Origin: Maribacter sp. MMG018 | Lineage (GTDB): Bacteria; Bacteroidota; Bacteroidia; Flavobacteriales; Flavobacteriaceae | NCBI RefSeq assembly: GCF_018100785.1 | Contig: NZ_JAGJEC010000002.1 | Span: 930,001-994,000, forward strand | Direction of reading: 5' to 3' | DNA length: 64,000 nt | Shown: piece by piece, positions 9,284 through 17,946 of the stretch | How positions within the stretch are numbered: the first letter of the stretch is position 1 | Layout of the letters: every line of letters starts with the position of its first letter | Notes under the pieces: generated by a model | Databases searched by the model: none | Told to the model about the DNA's origin: nothing | Seen by the model: the letters and a program-made list of their open reading frames with translations, nothing else | Made by a program: the position numbers and the translations under genes

Positions 9284-9934
9284 TTAGTAGCGTTTTTTAC
9301 CGCGATTATTGTTTCGATTCTTTTTACCAGAATTTGACCTAGGTGATTTAGCGACCCTGTTTTTCAAAAACTGTCCACTATCGGTTAAATTTTCACCTTT
9401 TGCAGCCAAATCTATTTCACCATTACTAAGTTCGTACAAATGGTTAAAAATAGCTTTGTCATCCACCACATCTTTGTTCCAATTAAGGTAACATTTTTTC
9501 ATGTGATTGGCAATGGCATACTCTAGCCCAGATCTTTTATCCCCTTTTTCCCATTTTACCGCAACATCGATCATTCTTTTGATATTGTTACCGTAAAAAC
9601 GGTACTTAGGAAAATTTTGAGGGTATTCTAAAGGCTCTGGGCGTTTGCGCAGCATTTCTTTAGAGGTAATCGGAAATGGGGATTCCACATCCAATTTAAA
9701 ATCCGACATGATAAACAATTGGTCCCAAAGTTTATGTTGAAAATCTGGAACATCACGCAAATGGGGCTGTAAGTTGCCCATTACGCTTATAATCGATTTT
9801 GCTACTTTATTTCTTTCTACAGGGTCTTCTATCGATACCGCATAATCTACCATTTTCTGAAAATGCCTACCATATTCAGGTATAATTAATTGAGGACGCT
9901 CTGTATTGTATTCGAGGTGTTCTACTAAATCCAA
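9284..9934 (-). CDS. DUF4290 domain protein
   Basis: 216 residues matching the DUF4290 layout: an N-terminal LEYNTERPQLIIPEYGRHFQKMVD helix, a central PEPLEYPQNFPKYRFYGNNIKRMID and a very basic Asn/Arg/Lys-rich tail. The family is nearly confined to Bacteroidota and regularly precedes murA, which suggests a link to envelope growth, but no biochemical role is known to me. It is co-oriented with murA 16 bp downstream. The basic tail could bind nucleic acid; this is a guess. Confidence 0.8.
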   Translation of the reverse strand: MDLVEHLEYNTERPQLIIPEYGRHFQKMVDYAVSIEDPVERNKVAKSIISVMGNLQPHLRDVPDFQHKLWDQLFIMSDFKLDVESPFPITSKEMLRKRPEPLEYPQNFPKYRFYGNNIKRMIDVAVKWEKGDKRSGLEYAIANHMKKCYLNWNKDVVDDKAIFNHLYELSNGEIDLAAKGENLTDSGQFLKNRVAKSPRSNSGKKNRNNNRGKKRY

Positions 9935-10018
9935 ATTGGAAAATTTAACTTAAAAAATGTTTGAAGAAGTATTCTTATAACGACCGCAAAATAATAAAAT
10001 TATAGGTGATATACTATT

Positions 10019-10306
10019 TTAAAGCGATATTACACCTTCTATGGCCCCTACTTCCTTGTATTTTATGATTACTTCGTCCGGGTTTTTAAGGTTTACGGTA
10101 ATGGAAACACTGGTATATTTTCCTTTTTTAGATTTTTTCAACTCTATGACCGCTCCCGTATTATCGAATATTCTATGTATTTTTTGAATCTTCTCTGTAT
10201 CGGAAAGTACAATAAACTTATACAGGTAGTCGGAAGGCCATTTACTGGTCTCTGTCAATTGCTCCTTCAGCTTGGCATAAAACTCATCAGAATTTTTCTC
10301 TGTCAT
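10019..10306 (-). CDS. DUF493 family protein
   Basis: 95 residues from MTEKNSDEF at 10306; the longer in-frame start would add 19 residues that read through the promoter region. The compact ferredoxin-like DUF493 (YbeD) core is visible: FYAKLKEQLTETSKWPSDYLYKFIV, then GKYTSVSITVNLKNPDEVIIKYKE. These small cytoplasmic proteins have no firmly assigned function. A TAnnTTTG-type box (10323-10330, minus strand) lies just upstream, supporting the shorter start. Divergent from the ATPase-recQ-fmt operon. Confidence 0.8.
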   Translation of the reverse strand: MTEKNSDEFYAKLKEQLTETSKWPSDYLYKFIVLSDTEKIQKIHRIFDNTGAVIELKKSKKGKYTSVSITVNLKNPDEVIIKYKEVGAIEGVISL

Positions 10307-10368
10307 TATATAAGATTTTATACAAATATACGGGTAAATACCAAGTTTTTTAATACCCTTCAATTCCG

Positions 10369-10376
10369 TATTTTTG
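10369..10376 (+). promoter_or_regulatory. -7 box of the ATPase-recQ-fmt operon
   Basis: TATTTTTG fits TAnnTTTG, with a T-rich -33 region about 18 bases upstream. Its position leaves only ~20 bases before the TTG start at 10398, which supports that unusual start codon. Confidence 0.4.
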
Positions 10377-10397
10377 TATCCCTAAAACCACATTTTT

Positions 10398-10958
10398 TTG
10401 GACTTTAAAAGGATTGTAATCACGGGAGCTCCCGGAACAGGAAAGACTTCTGTCATAAAATCATTGGAGAACTCAGGGTATTTCTGCTTTCATGAAATTA
10501 TCAGAACCATGACTCTTGAGGCTATCGAGAACGAGGAGACCGATGCTTTGCAGAACAACCCCATAGACTTTGTTAGCGATGCCGCCTCTTTTAACCAAAA
10601 ACTATTAAAAGGTAGACTGGAGCAGTTTAAACAGGCGTCAGAAATAAAAAAGGACATTGTTTTTTACGATCGTGGGGTACCCGATGTGCTGGCCTATATG
10701 GACTATTTTGACCAATCGTACGGCGACGACTTTGTGAATATATGCCAAACCAACCGTTATAATAAAGTATTTCTGCTACCGCCATGGAAAGAAATATACA
10801 AACAGGACAATGAGAGGTTAGAAAGTTACTCTCAAGCCGTTGACCTACATGAACACTTAGAAAAAACATACAGTTCATTTGGGTACGAAATAATAGAAGT
10901 ACCATTCGGCACCGTAGAAGAACGGTTGAAATATATTCTTAACAACACCCAAACCTAA
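10398..10958 (+). CDS. AAA/P-loop NTPase (kinase-like), TTG start
   Basis: 186 residues starting with TTG. A Walker A motif sits at the N-terminus (IVITGAPGTGKTSVIKSLE, about residues 5-23) and a YDRGVPDVLAY stretch resembles the DR-containing lid of nucleoside-kinase-like P-loop proteins (AAA_28-type). It belongs to the group often annotated as ATPases that act like small-molecule kinases; the substrate is unknown. The stop codon directly abuts the GTG of recQ, so the genes are one transcription unit. No earlier ATG or GTG lies in the leader. Confidence 0.8.
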   Translation: MDFKRIVITGAPGTGKTSVIKSLENSGYFCFHEIIRTMTLEAIENEETDALQNNPIDFVSDAASFNQKLLKGRLEQFKQASEIKKDIVFYDRGVPDVLAYMDYFDQSYGDDFVNICQTNRYNKVFLLPPWKEIYKQDNERLESYSQAVDLHEHLEKTYSSFGYEIIEVPFGTVEERLKYILNNTQT

Positions 10959-12857
10959 GTGAATATTGAAGCGCAAAAAATTCTTAGAAAGTATTGGGGC
11001 CACCCTCATTTTAGGGATTCGCAAGAAACCATCATAGAAGCTGCCCTGAATGGGCAAGACGTACTGGGACTCTTACCCACTGGCGGGGGTAAATCTATCT
11101 GTTTTCAGGTACCCGCAATGATGCAAGAAGGCATCTGTATTGTAATATCCCCTTTGATTGCGCTGATTCAAAACCAGGTTTCCTCATTAAAGAATATGGG
11201 CATTAAGGCAATCGGACTAACGGGAGGTCTAAGCTTTGAGGACATAAACAACCTCTTAGATAATTGTATCTATGGCAATTATAAGTTTTTATACTTATCC
11301 CCAGAACGTTTGCAACAAGAAATTGTTCAGGATAGGATCCGCCAAATGAACGTAAATCTTTTTGTCGTAGACGAGGCCCACTGTATTTCACAATGGGGGC
11401 ACGATTTTAGACCAGCCTATTTAAAATGTGAAATTATCAGGGAGCTTCATCCAGAAATTCCCATTATGGCACTTACCGCAACGGCCACTACAAAAGTTGC
11501 CAAAGACATAATCAATTCACTGCGACTTCAAGACCCATTGGTAAAAAGGGATTCTTTTTCTCGAAAGAACATCGCTTTTAAGGTAGACAAGAACGAGGAT
11601 AAAAATTACCGGCTAATACAATATTGTAAGGCGTTAAAAAAAAGTGCCATCGTTTATGTCAGAACCAGAAGAACAACAGAAGAACTCAACAGATACCTAT
11701 CTGCACATGGCATCTCTTCCGCTTTTTACCATGGGGGCCTAACAGAAAAGAACAAAAAATCGACATTGGCCAAATGGCTGAACAATGAAGTAAGGGTCAT
11801 GGTTGCGACCAACGCCTTTGGCATGGGAATAGATAAGGCCGATGTGGAACTGGTGGTGCATTATCAAATACCCGATTGTATAGAAAACTATTACCAAGAG
11901 GCTGGCAGGGCCGGAAGAAATGGCGAAGCCGCACAAGCTATAGTATTGACCAATAAAGCCGACCAAGAACAGGTAAAGAGACAGTTTTTAAGTGTACTGC
12001 CAGACGTGGCTTTTGTGAAACTTGTGTACAACAAATTGAATAACTTCTTTCAAATCGCCTATGGCGAAGGAAGCGATACCAAGTACCAATTAAATTTTAA
12101 TGAGTTTTGCTCGGTCTACAAACTAAATGCGATGCTTACCTATAATGCATTAAAAATACTGGACCAAAATTCTGTAATCGCACTATCGGAGTCTTTCGCC
12201 AGAAAATCTAGTATCCAGTTTATCATCAGTAAAGATGTATTGCTGGATTATATGAACAATAATAGGTCGGTACGTGATTGTGTAAAACTAATATTAAGAA
12301 CGTATGGGGGTATTTTTGAGTTCGAAACCAAAATAAACACCTTTTCCTTGGCCAAAAAATTGAATCTGCCGGAGAAAGCAGTTATAGAAAATTTGGAAGT
12401 TTTGGCCACCGATGGCATTATAGACTATAAAGCATCTCACAGCGATCTAGAAGTTACATTTTTAATGGCCAGGGAAGATGACCATACCATAAATAGGTTC
12501 GCCAACATTATAAAGGAACAAAACCTATTAAAAAAATATCAGGTACAGCAAATGCTTTCTTATATAAATACCGATACCGTTTGCAGAAGTAGGCAACTAT
12601 TACTTTATTTTGGGGAAAAGCAAACAACGGCATGCGGAAAGTGTGATGTATGTTTAGCAAAAAACGAAGACCTATCCAGCACAGACGGTTTAAAAATAAT
12701 GGTAAAGACACTTTTGGCCACTGGTGGGCTTTCATCTAGAGACCTGCAACAACAACTTGACTGTTCGCCCAATATGCTTATGCATGTATTAAAGGAATTA
12801 CTGGAGGAAGGAGAAATAATGCTCAACTCCAAAAATGAATATGAAATTACATTATGA
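10959..12857 (+). CDS. recQ: ATP-dependent DNA helicase RecQ
   Basis: 632 residues with a GTG start directly after the preceding stop. RecQ unwinds DNA 3'-5' in recombination and repair. Visible: Walker A LPTGGGKS, DEAHCISQWGHDFRPAYL, motif V ATNAFGMGIDK, motif VI QEAGRAGRNG and a zinc-binding RecQ-Ct element near the end (TACGKCDVC). The C-terminus has a short winged-helix region and no obvious HRDC domain. This is the housekeeping copy; a divergent, split RecQ-type helicase occurs in the island (25118-33195). It overlaps fmt by 4 bp (ATGA). Confidence 0.93.
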   Translation: MNIEAQKILRKYWGHPHFRDSQETIIEAALNGQDVLGLLPTGGGKSICFQVPAMMQEGICIVISPLIALIQNQVSSLKNMGIKAIGLTGGLSFEDINNLLDNCIYGNYKFLYLSPERLQQEIVQDRIRQMNVNLFVVDEAHCISQWGHDFRPAYLKCEIIRELHPEIPIMALTATATTKVAKDIINSLRLQDPLVKRDSFSRKNIAFKVDKNEDKNYRLIQYCKALKKSAIVYVRTRRTTEELNRYLSAHGISSAFYHGGLTEKNKKSTLAKWLNNEVRVMVATNAFGMGIDKADVELVVHYQIPDCIENYYQEAGRAGRNGEAAQAIVLTNKADQEQVKRQFLSVLPDVAFVKLVYNKLNNFFQIAYGEGSDTKYQLNFNEFCSVYKLNAMLTYNALKILDQNSVIALSESFARKSSIQFIISKDVLLDYMNNNRSVRDCVKLILRTYGGIFEFETKINTFSLAKKLNLPEKAVIENLEVLATDGIIDYKASHSDLEVTFLMAREDDHTINRFANIIKEQNLLKKYQVQQMLSYINTDTVCRSRQLLLYFGEKQTTACGKCDVCLAKNEDLSSTDGLKIMVKTLLATGGLSSRDLQQQLDCSPNMLMHVLKELLEEGEIMLNSKNEYEITL

Positions 12858-13801
12858 AAGATTTACGAATCGTATTTATGGGTACGCCCGATTTTGCCGT
12901 TGGAATATTAGATGCGCTAATTACCAACGACTATAATATTGTAGGGGTCATCACGGCACCCGACCGGCCAGCCGGAAGAGGAAGAAAATTAAACGAGTCT
13001 GCCGTTAAGAAGTATGCCATTGAAAAACAATTGAAAGTACTACAACCTACCAACTTAAAAAACGAGGAGTTTTTAAACGAGTTGGCCGATCTTAAAGCCA
13101 ACCTACAGGTAGTAGTGGCCTTTAGAATGTTGCCAAAAGAGGTATGGCAGATGCCTGAATATGGCACCTTTAACCTTCATGCCTCATTATTGCCAGAGTA
13201 CAGGGGAGCCGCCCCAATAAATTGGGCCATTATAAATGGAGAGACAAAAACCGGGGTTACCACCTTTTTTATAGATGAAAAAATAGATACCGGAGCCATT
13301 ATACAGCAAAAGGAAACAGATATATTACCAGATGAGGATGCTGGCTCCTTACACGACAAGTTAATGTTATTGGGTTCTGATTTGGTATTGTCTACGCTCG
13401 AACGTATCAAAAAAGGGAATTTTGAGACCACGGTTCAAAAAAATGCGACCGATCTTAAATTGGCCTATAAAATTCACAGAGATACGTGCAAGATAGATTG
13501 GAATGCCGACCAAGAAGATATTTACAACCTTATTAGGGGATTAAGCCCCTACCCTGCCGCCTGGACGGTATTGCACAACGGAGAAGAAGAACTAATCGTT
13601 AAAATATATAAGGTATCAATAGAAGAAGCCGAACATTCGTTCAACAATGGCGCACTCATTAAAACAAAGAACGAATTAAAAGTTGCCGTCAAAGGCGGTC
13701 TCATAAACTTAAAGGAAATACAACTACAGGGAAAAAGAAAAATGGCAATAAAAGATGTTTTGAACGGTCTTAAGCTAGACGAAAACGCATATCTACGCTA
13801 A
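12854..13801 (+). CDS. fmt: Methionyl-tRNA formyltransferase
   Basis: 315 residues, typical length. Fmt formylates initiator Met-tRNA using 10-formyl-THF. Conserved parts: VFMGTPDFAVGIL at the N-terminus, APDRPAGRGRK, and the catalytic block FNLHASLLPEYRGAAPINWAI with the Asn-His-Asp set (D in DTGAII). The C-terminal OB-like domain follows (RGLSPYPAAWTVL). Its ATG overlaps the recQ stop, indicating translational coupling. Confidence 0.95.
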   Translation: MKDLRIVFMGTPDFAVGILDALITNDYNIVGVITAPDRPAGRGRKLNESAVKKYAIEKQLKVLQPTNLKNEEFLNELADLKANLQVVVAFRMLPKEVWQMPEYGTFNLHASLLPEYRGAAPINWAIINGETKTGVTTFFIDEKIDTGAIIQQKETDILPDEDAGSLHDKLMLLGSDLVLSTLERIKKGNFETTVQKNATDLKLAYKIHRDTCKIDWNADQEDIYNLIRGLSPYPAAWTVLHNGEEELIVKIYKVSIEEAEHSFNNGALIKTKNELKVAVKGGLINLKEIQLQGKRKMAIKDVLNGLKLDENAYLR

Positions 13802-13903
13802 AGCCCCGTGCTTATTGGCCTAACAGAAAACGTAAAAAAACCCCTACTTTATTAACAAACCCCTTGAGTTATCAACAAAATAAGGGATTTAGAGCCGTTT
13901 TAC

Positions 13904-13933
13904 TTGCGTTGGTCGTAAATCCATATAAATTTG
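13904..13933 (+). promoter_or_regulatory. Promoter of the HU gene
   Basis: TTG (13904-13906), a 19-base spacer up to base 13925, then TAAATTTG (13926-13933): an excellent match to the Bacteroidota promoter consensus. The ATG follows 47 bases after the -7 box. Confidence 0.7.
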
Positions 13934-13979
13934 CTTTTAGGTTTAAAATTATTTTAACAACAATTAATTTAATCACATT

Positions 13980-14252
13980 ATGAACAAAACAGAATTGATT
14001 GATGCAATGGCAGCAGATGCAGGCATCACAAAAGCAGCAGCTAAAAAGTCATTGGAATCTTTCTTGGCAAATGTTGAAGGTTCTCTTAAAAAAGGAAATA
14101 GAGTTTCTTTAGTAGGTTTCGGATCTTGGTCTGTAACTAGAAGAAACGCAAGAGAAGGAAGAAATCCATCTACTGGAAAAACTATTCCAATTCCAGCAAA
14201 AAATGTTGTTAAGTTTAAAGCAGGAGCTGACTTAAGCAGTGCTGTAAACTAA
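13980..14252 (+). CDS. HU family DNA-binding protein
   Basis: 90 residues, the standard HU length. HU bends and compacts DNA as a dimer. The N-terminal helices (NKTELIDAMAADAGITKAAAKKSLESF) and the beta-arm with RNAREGRNPSTGKTIPIPA are textbook, including the Pro at the arm tip. It has its own strong promoter (13904-13933) and terminator (14276-14303), consistent with an abundant monocistronic product. Confidence 0.95.
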   Translation: MNKTELIDAMAADAGITKAAAKKSLESFLANVEGSLKKGNRVSLVGFGSWSVTRRNAREGRNPSTGKTIPIPAKNVVKFKAGADLSSAVN

Positions 14253-14275
14253 TCTTACAATTATATGTTGATATA

Positions 14276-14303
14276 AAGGCGCTTGTAAAAAGCGCCTTTT
14301 TTA
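14276..14303 (+). terminator. Terminator of the HU gene
   Basis: AAAGGCGCTT / AAGCGCCTTT stem with a short loop and a run of Ts. Confidence 0.88.
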
Positions 14304-14367
14304 TTTTTGTTTTTTTGAATATTAATAAGAATTGTCTTATTTTTAGGTAGTTTGATATACAAAAACA

Positions 14368-14928
14368 ATGGTTCAACTAAAACCAAATAAAGGAAAATTA
14401 TTAATTGCGGAACCCTCTTTAACAGGAGATGTTTCCTTCAACAGGTCTGTTGTTCTTTTGGCCGAACATAACGAAGAGGGTTCGGTCGGGTTTATTTTAA
14501 ATAAGCCTTTAGAATACCTTATAAACGATTTAGTAACAGAGATTACCATTCCGTTTCGAGTATATAACGGTGGCCCTGTAGAGCAAGACAATCTATACTT
14601 TATTCACAAAGTACCACATCTTATAGATGACAGTATAGAAATATCGGACGGCATCTATTGGGGCGGAAATTTTGAAAAAACCGTCGCCTTGATCAACCAA
14701 AAAGTTATCTCCGAAGACGATATTCGCTTTTTTCTGGGCTACTCTGGATGGTCGTCCCTACAATTAAACGAAGAACTATCCTCTAAATCATGGATCGTGG
14801 TGGACAACGAGTACCAAAGCCAGATCATTAAAAAGTCTTTGGGCACTCTATGGAAAGAAAAAATGATGGAATTGGGAGGCGATTACCTTATATGGTCAAA
14901 TGCCCCCGAAAATCCCAATCTCAACTAA
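14368..14928 (+). CDS. YqgE/AlgH family protein
   Basis: 186 residues. The family signature is intact: KGKLLIAEPSLTGDVSFNRSVVLLAEHNEEGSVG split by GFILNKPL, then VYNGGPVEQDNLYFIH and FLGYSGWSSLQLNEEL. The family is widespread in Gram-negative bacteria; proposed regulatory roles (AlgH) are weakly supported, so only family membership is claimed. It converges on the aminotransferase gene with a 4-base overlap of the 3' ends. Confidence 0.88.
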   Translation: MVQLKPNKGKLLIAEPSLTGDVSFNRSVVLLAEHNEEGSVGFILNKPLEYLINDLVTEITIPFRVYNGGPVEQDNLYFIHKVPHLIDDSIEISDGIYWGGNFEKTVALINQKVISEDDIRFFLGYSGWSSLQLNEELSSKSWIVVDNEYQSQIIKKSLGTLWKEKMMELGGDYLIWSNAPENPNLN

Positions 14929-15770
14929 GCAGTAATTCTTGCCACAGCATTTAATTTACCCACCAAATTTTTGGCTACGTTATTATTAAATACCTTTTTG
15001 CGGTATTTGGTAACCGGTATGATACCCTGAATAGTGTTAGTTAAGAAAATTTCGTCCGATTTTTGAAGTTCAAATGGCGAAATACTTTCTTCCAAGAAAT
15101 TATAATCCTCGTTCTTTTCAAGAATACCAATCAATTTCTTTCTTACGATACCATTTAAGCACCCTTCTTTTAACGAAGGCGTTTTTATCGTGTTTCCCTT
15201 CACAACAAAAATATTACCGTTTAAAGCCTCTACAACCTGTTTTTGTTGGTTTAGAAGTAGACAGTTATCATAATCGTTCTCATTGGCAAAAACACTACCC
15301 ACAACATTCAATATCTTGTTATTGGTCTTAAGATTGGAAAGCATATCCGGATTCACAAAAAAGTCTTTGAACAACTCTATTTCATACGGTTGGTCATTTA
15401 TCGTATAAAACGGATTCTCTAGTTCTTTGGCCTCTATAAGGTATGATATATCGTTGCTTTTGGGCAGATAAAGCCCTCCATCGTTTCTAAAAACGGTAAA
15501 ACGTATCCTTTGGGCATTGCCAAGCTTATTGGCCTCGACGGTTTTCTTTATTTCTTCCTCAAAAAACTCCATGGTAAAATGCATAGGTATTTCCATTCTC
15601 AAAATGCGCATAGAGGACATTAACCTTAAATAATGCTCTTCTAAAAAATAAATATGACCATTAACCACCCTAATGGCCTCAAAAAGGGAATCTCCATAAC
15701 GTAGTCCCCTATTGTTTTGATTTAAGAACTTATGTTCATCCTCATACAGATACCCGTTAAAATTTACCAT
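14925..15770 (-). CDS. Aminotransferase class IV (PabC/IlvE-like)
   Basis: 281 residues with the fold-type IV PLP pattern: NRGLRYGDSLFEAIRVVNGHIYFLEEHYLRL near the N-terminus (split by RYGDSLFE), the catalytic Lys likely in LKTNNKILNVVG, an EALNGNIFVVKGNTIKTPSL strand pair and ELQKSDEIFLTNTIQGI. Members are branched-chain or D-amino acid aminotransferases or 4-amino-4-deoxychorismate lyases. The weakly conserved substrate pocket and this length favour an aminodeoxychorismate-lyase-like role in folate synthesis, but this is an inference. Confidence 0.85.
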   Translation of the reverse strand: MVNFNGYLYEDEHKFLNQNNRGLRYGDSLFEAIRVVNGHIYFLEEHYLRLMSSMRILRMEIPMHFTMEFFEEEIKKTVEANKLGNAQRIRFTVFRNDGGLYLPKSNDISYLIEAKELENPFYTINDQPYEIELFKDFFVNPDMLSNLKTNNKILNVVGSVFANENDYDNCLLLNQQKQVVEALNGNIFVVKGNTIKTPSLKEGCLNGIVRKKLIGILEKNEDYNFLEESISPFELQKSDEIFLTNTIQGIIPVTKYRKKVFNNNVAKNLVGKLNAVARITA

Positions 15771-15797
15771 AAAAAAAGCCTTAAAAAATTAAGGCTC
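15771..15797 (-). terminator. Terminator of the START-like gene
   Basis: Read on the minus strand: AGCCTTAA / TTAAGGCT stem with a short loop followed by seven Ts, just downstream of the START-like stop codon. Confidence 0.75.
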
Positions 15798-15822
15798 AAA
15801 GATACTGTATAATATAGAAAAT

Positions 15823-16206
15823 CTATGATGAACCCAATACCTGTTTTAGGTCGGATATTTGATTTTCCCAAAGCATTTTTGCTTCATCCACTTCATCCTC
15901 TTCAGCAAAGTCGGTTATAAACAACGATACGTCTTTCGTTATTTCATCTACGATTATTTTCATCTCAAAATAGGTATCGTCATCATTCTCGTCCCAAGAA
16001 AACCTAACGAATTCATCCGTTTTTCGTTTCAACAACTTGGCTTCTTCCTCTACCCCATCCCAAATAAAAATATATTTCTCACCTCTAGAATTAACATTAT
16101 CGGCAAACCATTCGGAAAGACCTGAAGGTGTAATCAGGTATTGATATAACAACTGTGGTGAGGATTGTATAACGTATTCTATTTCAAACTTTATTTTGTC
16201 GCTCAT
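15823..16206 (-). CDS. START-like domain protein
   Basis: 127 residues from MSDKIKFEIEY at 16206; the longer frame adds eight poorly supported residues. The helix-grip fold pattern is YVIQSSPQLLYQYLITPSGLSEWFADNV, followed by RKTDEFVRFSWDEND and an acidic tail. This is a single-domain protein common in Bacteroidota and related to the AHSA1/SRPBCC group. Ligand and function unknown. It is the last chromosomal protein gene before the tRNA used by the island. Confidence 0.8.
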   Translation of the reverse strand: MSDKIKFEIEYVIQSSPQLLYQYLITPSGLSEWFADNVNSRGEKYIFIWDGVEEEAKLLKRKTDEFVRFSWDENDDDTYFEMKIIVDEITKDVSLFITDFAEEDEVDEAKMLWENQISDLKQVLGSS

Positions 16207-16291
16207 TCTGTACTTCTTTATATTGCCCAATATATATATTTCTAAATGATAAAAAAATAAAAGGCGATTATAATTTTTTCATCAACTATTG

Positions 16292-16322
16292 TTGAAGAAG
16301 AAGAAATTTACCTTTATATTTG
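16292..16322 (+). promoter_or_regulatory. Promoter of tRNA-Met
   Basis: TTG (16292-16294), 20-base spacer, TATATTTG (16315-16322); the tRNA starts 20 bases downstream. Good match to the phylum consensus. Confidence 0.6.
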
Positions 16323-16342
16323 CAGCCGCTAAAAATTATCAC

Positions 16343-16416
16343 GGCGAGGTAGCTCAGCTGGTTAGAGCGTCGGATTCATAACCCGGAGGCCGAGGGTTCA
16401 AGTCCCTCTCTCGCTA
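16343..16416 (+). tRNA. tRNA-Met (CAT anticodon), island attachment target
   Basis: 74 nt fold as a cloverleaf: acceptor GGCGAGG/TCTCGCT (two G-U pairs), D-arm AGCTCAGCTGGTTAGAGC, anticodon loop TTCATAA (CAT), T-arm GAGGG TTCAAGT CCCTC, discriminator A. CCA is not encoded. The CAT anticodon also occurs in tRNA-Ile2, but Met is the more likely reading. From the anticodon loop onward the sequence is duplicated at 58234 and, with a deletion, at 60582: it is the integration site of the island. Confidence 0.9.
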
Positions 16417-16483
16417 CATAGTCCACAGGACTCAAAATCAACGGTTTGTGTACGCACAAACCGTTTTTTTATGTCTTTTATTT
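16374..16483 (+). repeat. attL: 110-bp direct repeat at the island's left end
   Basis: Runs from the anticodon loop of tRNA-Met through the tRNA terminator. It is base-for-base identical to 58234-58343 and recurs, with 13 bases missing, at 60582-60678. A tRNA 3'-half duplication with an integrase gene beside it is the hallmark of tyrosine-recombinase integration. Confidence 0.92.
16439..16470 (+). terminator. Terminator of tRNA-Met
   Basis: Perfect 10-bp stem ACGGTTTGTG / CACAAACCGT with loop TACG and a T7 tail. It lies inside the att repeat and is therefore carried along in each copy. Confidence 0.88.
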
Positions 16484-16527
16484 CATTAATTTTACCTGCC
16501 GTATACGATAAAGTATACAGTTTGAAC

Positions 16528-17946
16528 ATGAAATTAAACTATTCCGGACCTAAATTTTACACAGGTGGCGTTAACATCAAGGAGTGGTCTAAGCTTACCA
16601 GACAACAACAAAAGGATGCTCTTGCCAAGGATTGGTATGTGTATTTTTCTTATCGAGACCCAAAAACAAAAACACTTGTAAGACAAACTGCGATCAAAGC
16701 AGGAGTAAATCGGTTTAAAACCAAACGAGAACGTCTTACATTTATGAAAGTCGTTAAAAGGTCTCTTATAAAATATTTAGAACTGGGTTTTGTTCCCAAG
16801 GAAGACAACAACCAAATTTTATCAAAAATCAGTGGTTCTAAGGGGGTGTCGGAAAAACTCACTAAAGTTGAGTTCAAGGAGGAAAAAACCACACAAAAAA
16901 CAGTAAAAAAGACAAAAACATTATTGTCACCCCCTACGACACCCCCTTCAACACCCCATACACCACCACCTCCAACACCACTTACAGCACCCCCTACCCC
17001 TACATCTCCTATATTGGAAGAAAAGTACATGACAATCAAAGAGGCTTTCGATTTTGCGCTAAAAATCAAAAAAAGAACACTAAGCCCCAATTCTTATTCC
17101 GGTTACCTAAATCCGACCAGACAATTCCAAAAATGGTTGGAAGAAAATAAAATCTACGACATAAGGGCCATCCAAAAGAAAACGGTCGTCAAATATCTGA
17201 ATACGGTATTAGAACGTACATCGGCCAGAACCCGTAACAATGCAAGAACCACCCTTAGTGCCATTTTCTCCACATTGGAGGACAACGAGATCATAGAGGA
17301 CAATTTTATTCTTAAGATCAATATACTTCCCACTAAACCTGAAAGAAACAAAACCTTGACCCCCACACAGGAATCTCAACTAGAAACATTTATGAGTGAG
17401 AATGATCCTCTGCTCCTATCTTTTATACAGTTTGTTTCTTATTGTTTTTTAAGACCTGTAGAAGTATGCCGCCTAAGAATCAAGGATATTGATGTAGCCG
17501 ACAAAAAACTATATGTAAAAGCTAAGAACAAAAAGGTAAAGATTAAGATTATACCCGAGATTTTAATCGACTTGTTACCAGATCTTTCCGATTTCAACCC
17601 AGATCATTTTCTGTTTACTCCTTATGGAATGGGTGGTAAGTGGAACATTCCGGAAAGGGATAAAAGAAATTATTTTTCTAGGAGGTTTAAAAAAGTAAAA
17701 GACCATTTTAAACTAGGAAAAGAATATGGTCTGTACAGTTATAGGCATACCTATATCACAAAATTATACAGAGAAATGAGAAAAGAACTAACCCCAAACG
17801 AGACGAAAAGTAAATTGTTGGGAATAACAGGACATACCACTATTGAAGCGTTGGAAAAATATTTAAGGGATATAGATGCCGAACTTCCTGCCGATTATTC
17901 AGGGTTTCTTCAACCATCCATAACCAATAACACTCAAAATGACTAA
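16528..17946 (+). CDS. Tyrosine-type site-specific integrase
   Basis: 472 residues from MKLNYSGPK at 16528; an in-frame ATG at 16471 lies inside the att repeat and is less likely. An N-terminal arm-binding region is joined by a Pro/Thr-rich linker (16927-17010) to a SAM-like core-binding domain (MTIKEAFDFALKIKKRTLS) and the catalytic domain: Arg in RPVEVCRLRIKDID (~309), YSYRHTYI (~404-411, with Tyr in place of the usual first His), LGITGHTT and the nucleophile Tyr in EKYLRDID (~444). It presumably recombines the tRNA-Met att sites. It overlaps the next ORF by 8 bp. Confidence 0.92.
   Translation: MKLNYSGPKFYTGGVNIKEWSKLTRQQQKDALAKDWYVYFSYRDPKTKTLVRQTAIKAGVNRFKTKRERLTFMKVVKRSLIKYLELGFVPKEDNNQILSKISGSKGVSEKLTKVEFKEEKTTQKTVKKTKTLLSPPTTPPSTPHTPPPPTPLTAPPTPTSPILEEKYMTIKEAFDFALKIKKRTLSPNSYSGYLNPTRQFQKWLEENKIYDIRAIQKKTVVKYLNTVLERTSARTRNNARTTLSAIFSTLEDNEIIEDNFILKINILPTKPERNKTLTPTQESQLETFMSENDPLLLSFIQFVSYCFLRPVEVCRLRIKDIDVADKKLYVKAKNKKVKIKIIPEILIDLLPDLSDFNPDHFLFTPYGMGGKWNIPERDKRNYFSRRFKKVKDHFKLGKEYGLYSYRHTYITKLYREMRKELTPNETKSKLLGITGHTTIEALEKYLRDIDAELPADYSGFLQPSITNNTQND

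Noticed and set aside
16650-17090. 146-codon minus-strand frame, Gly/Val-rich
   Set aside because: Mirror image of the Pro/Thr-rich integrase linker; no independent support.
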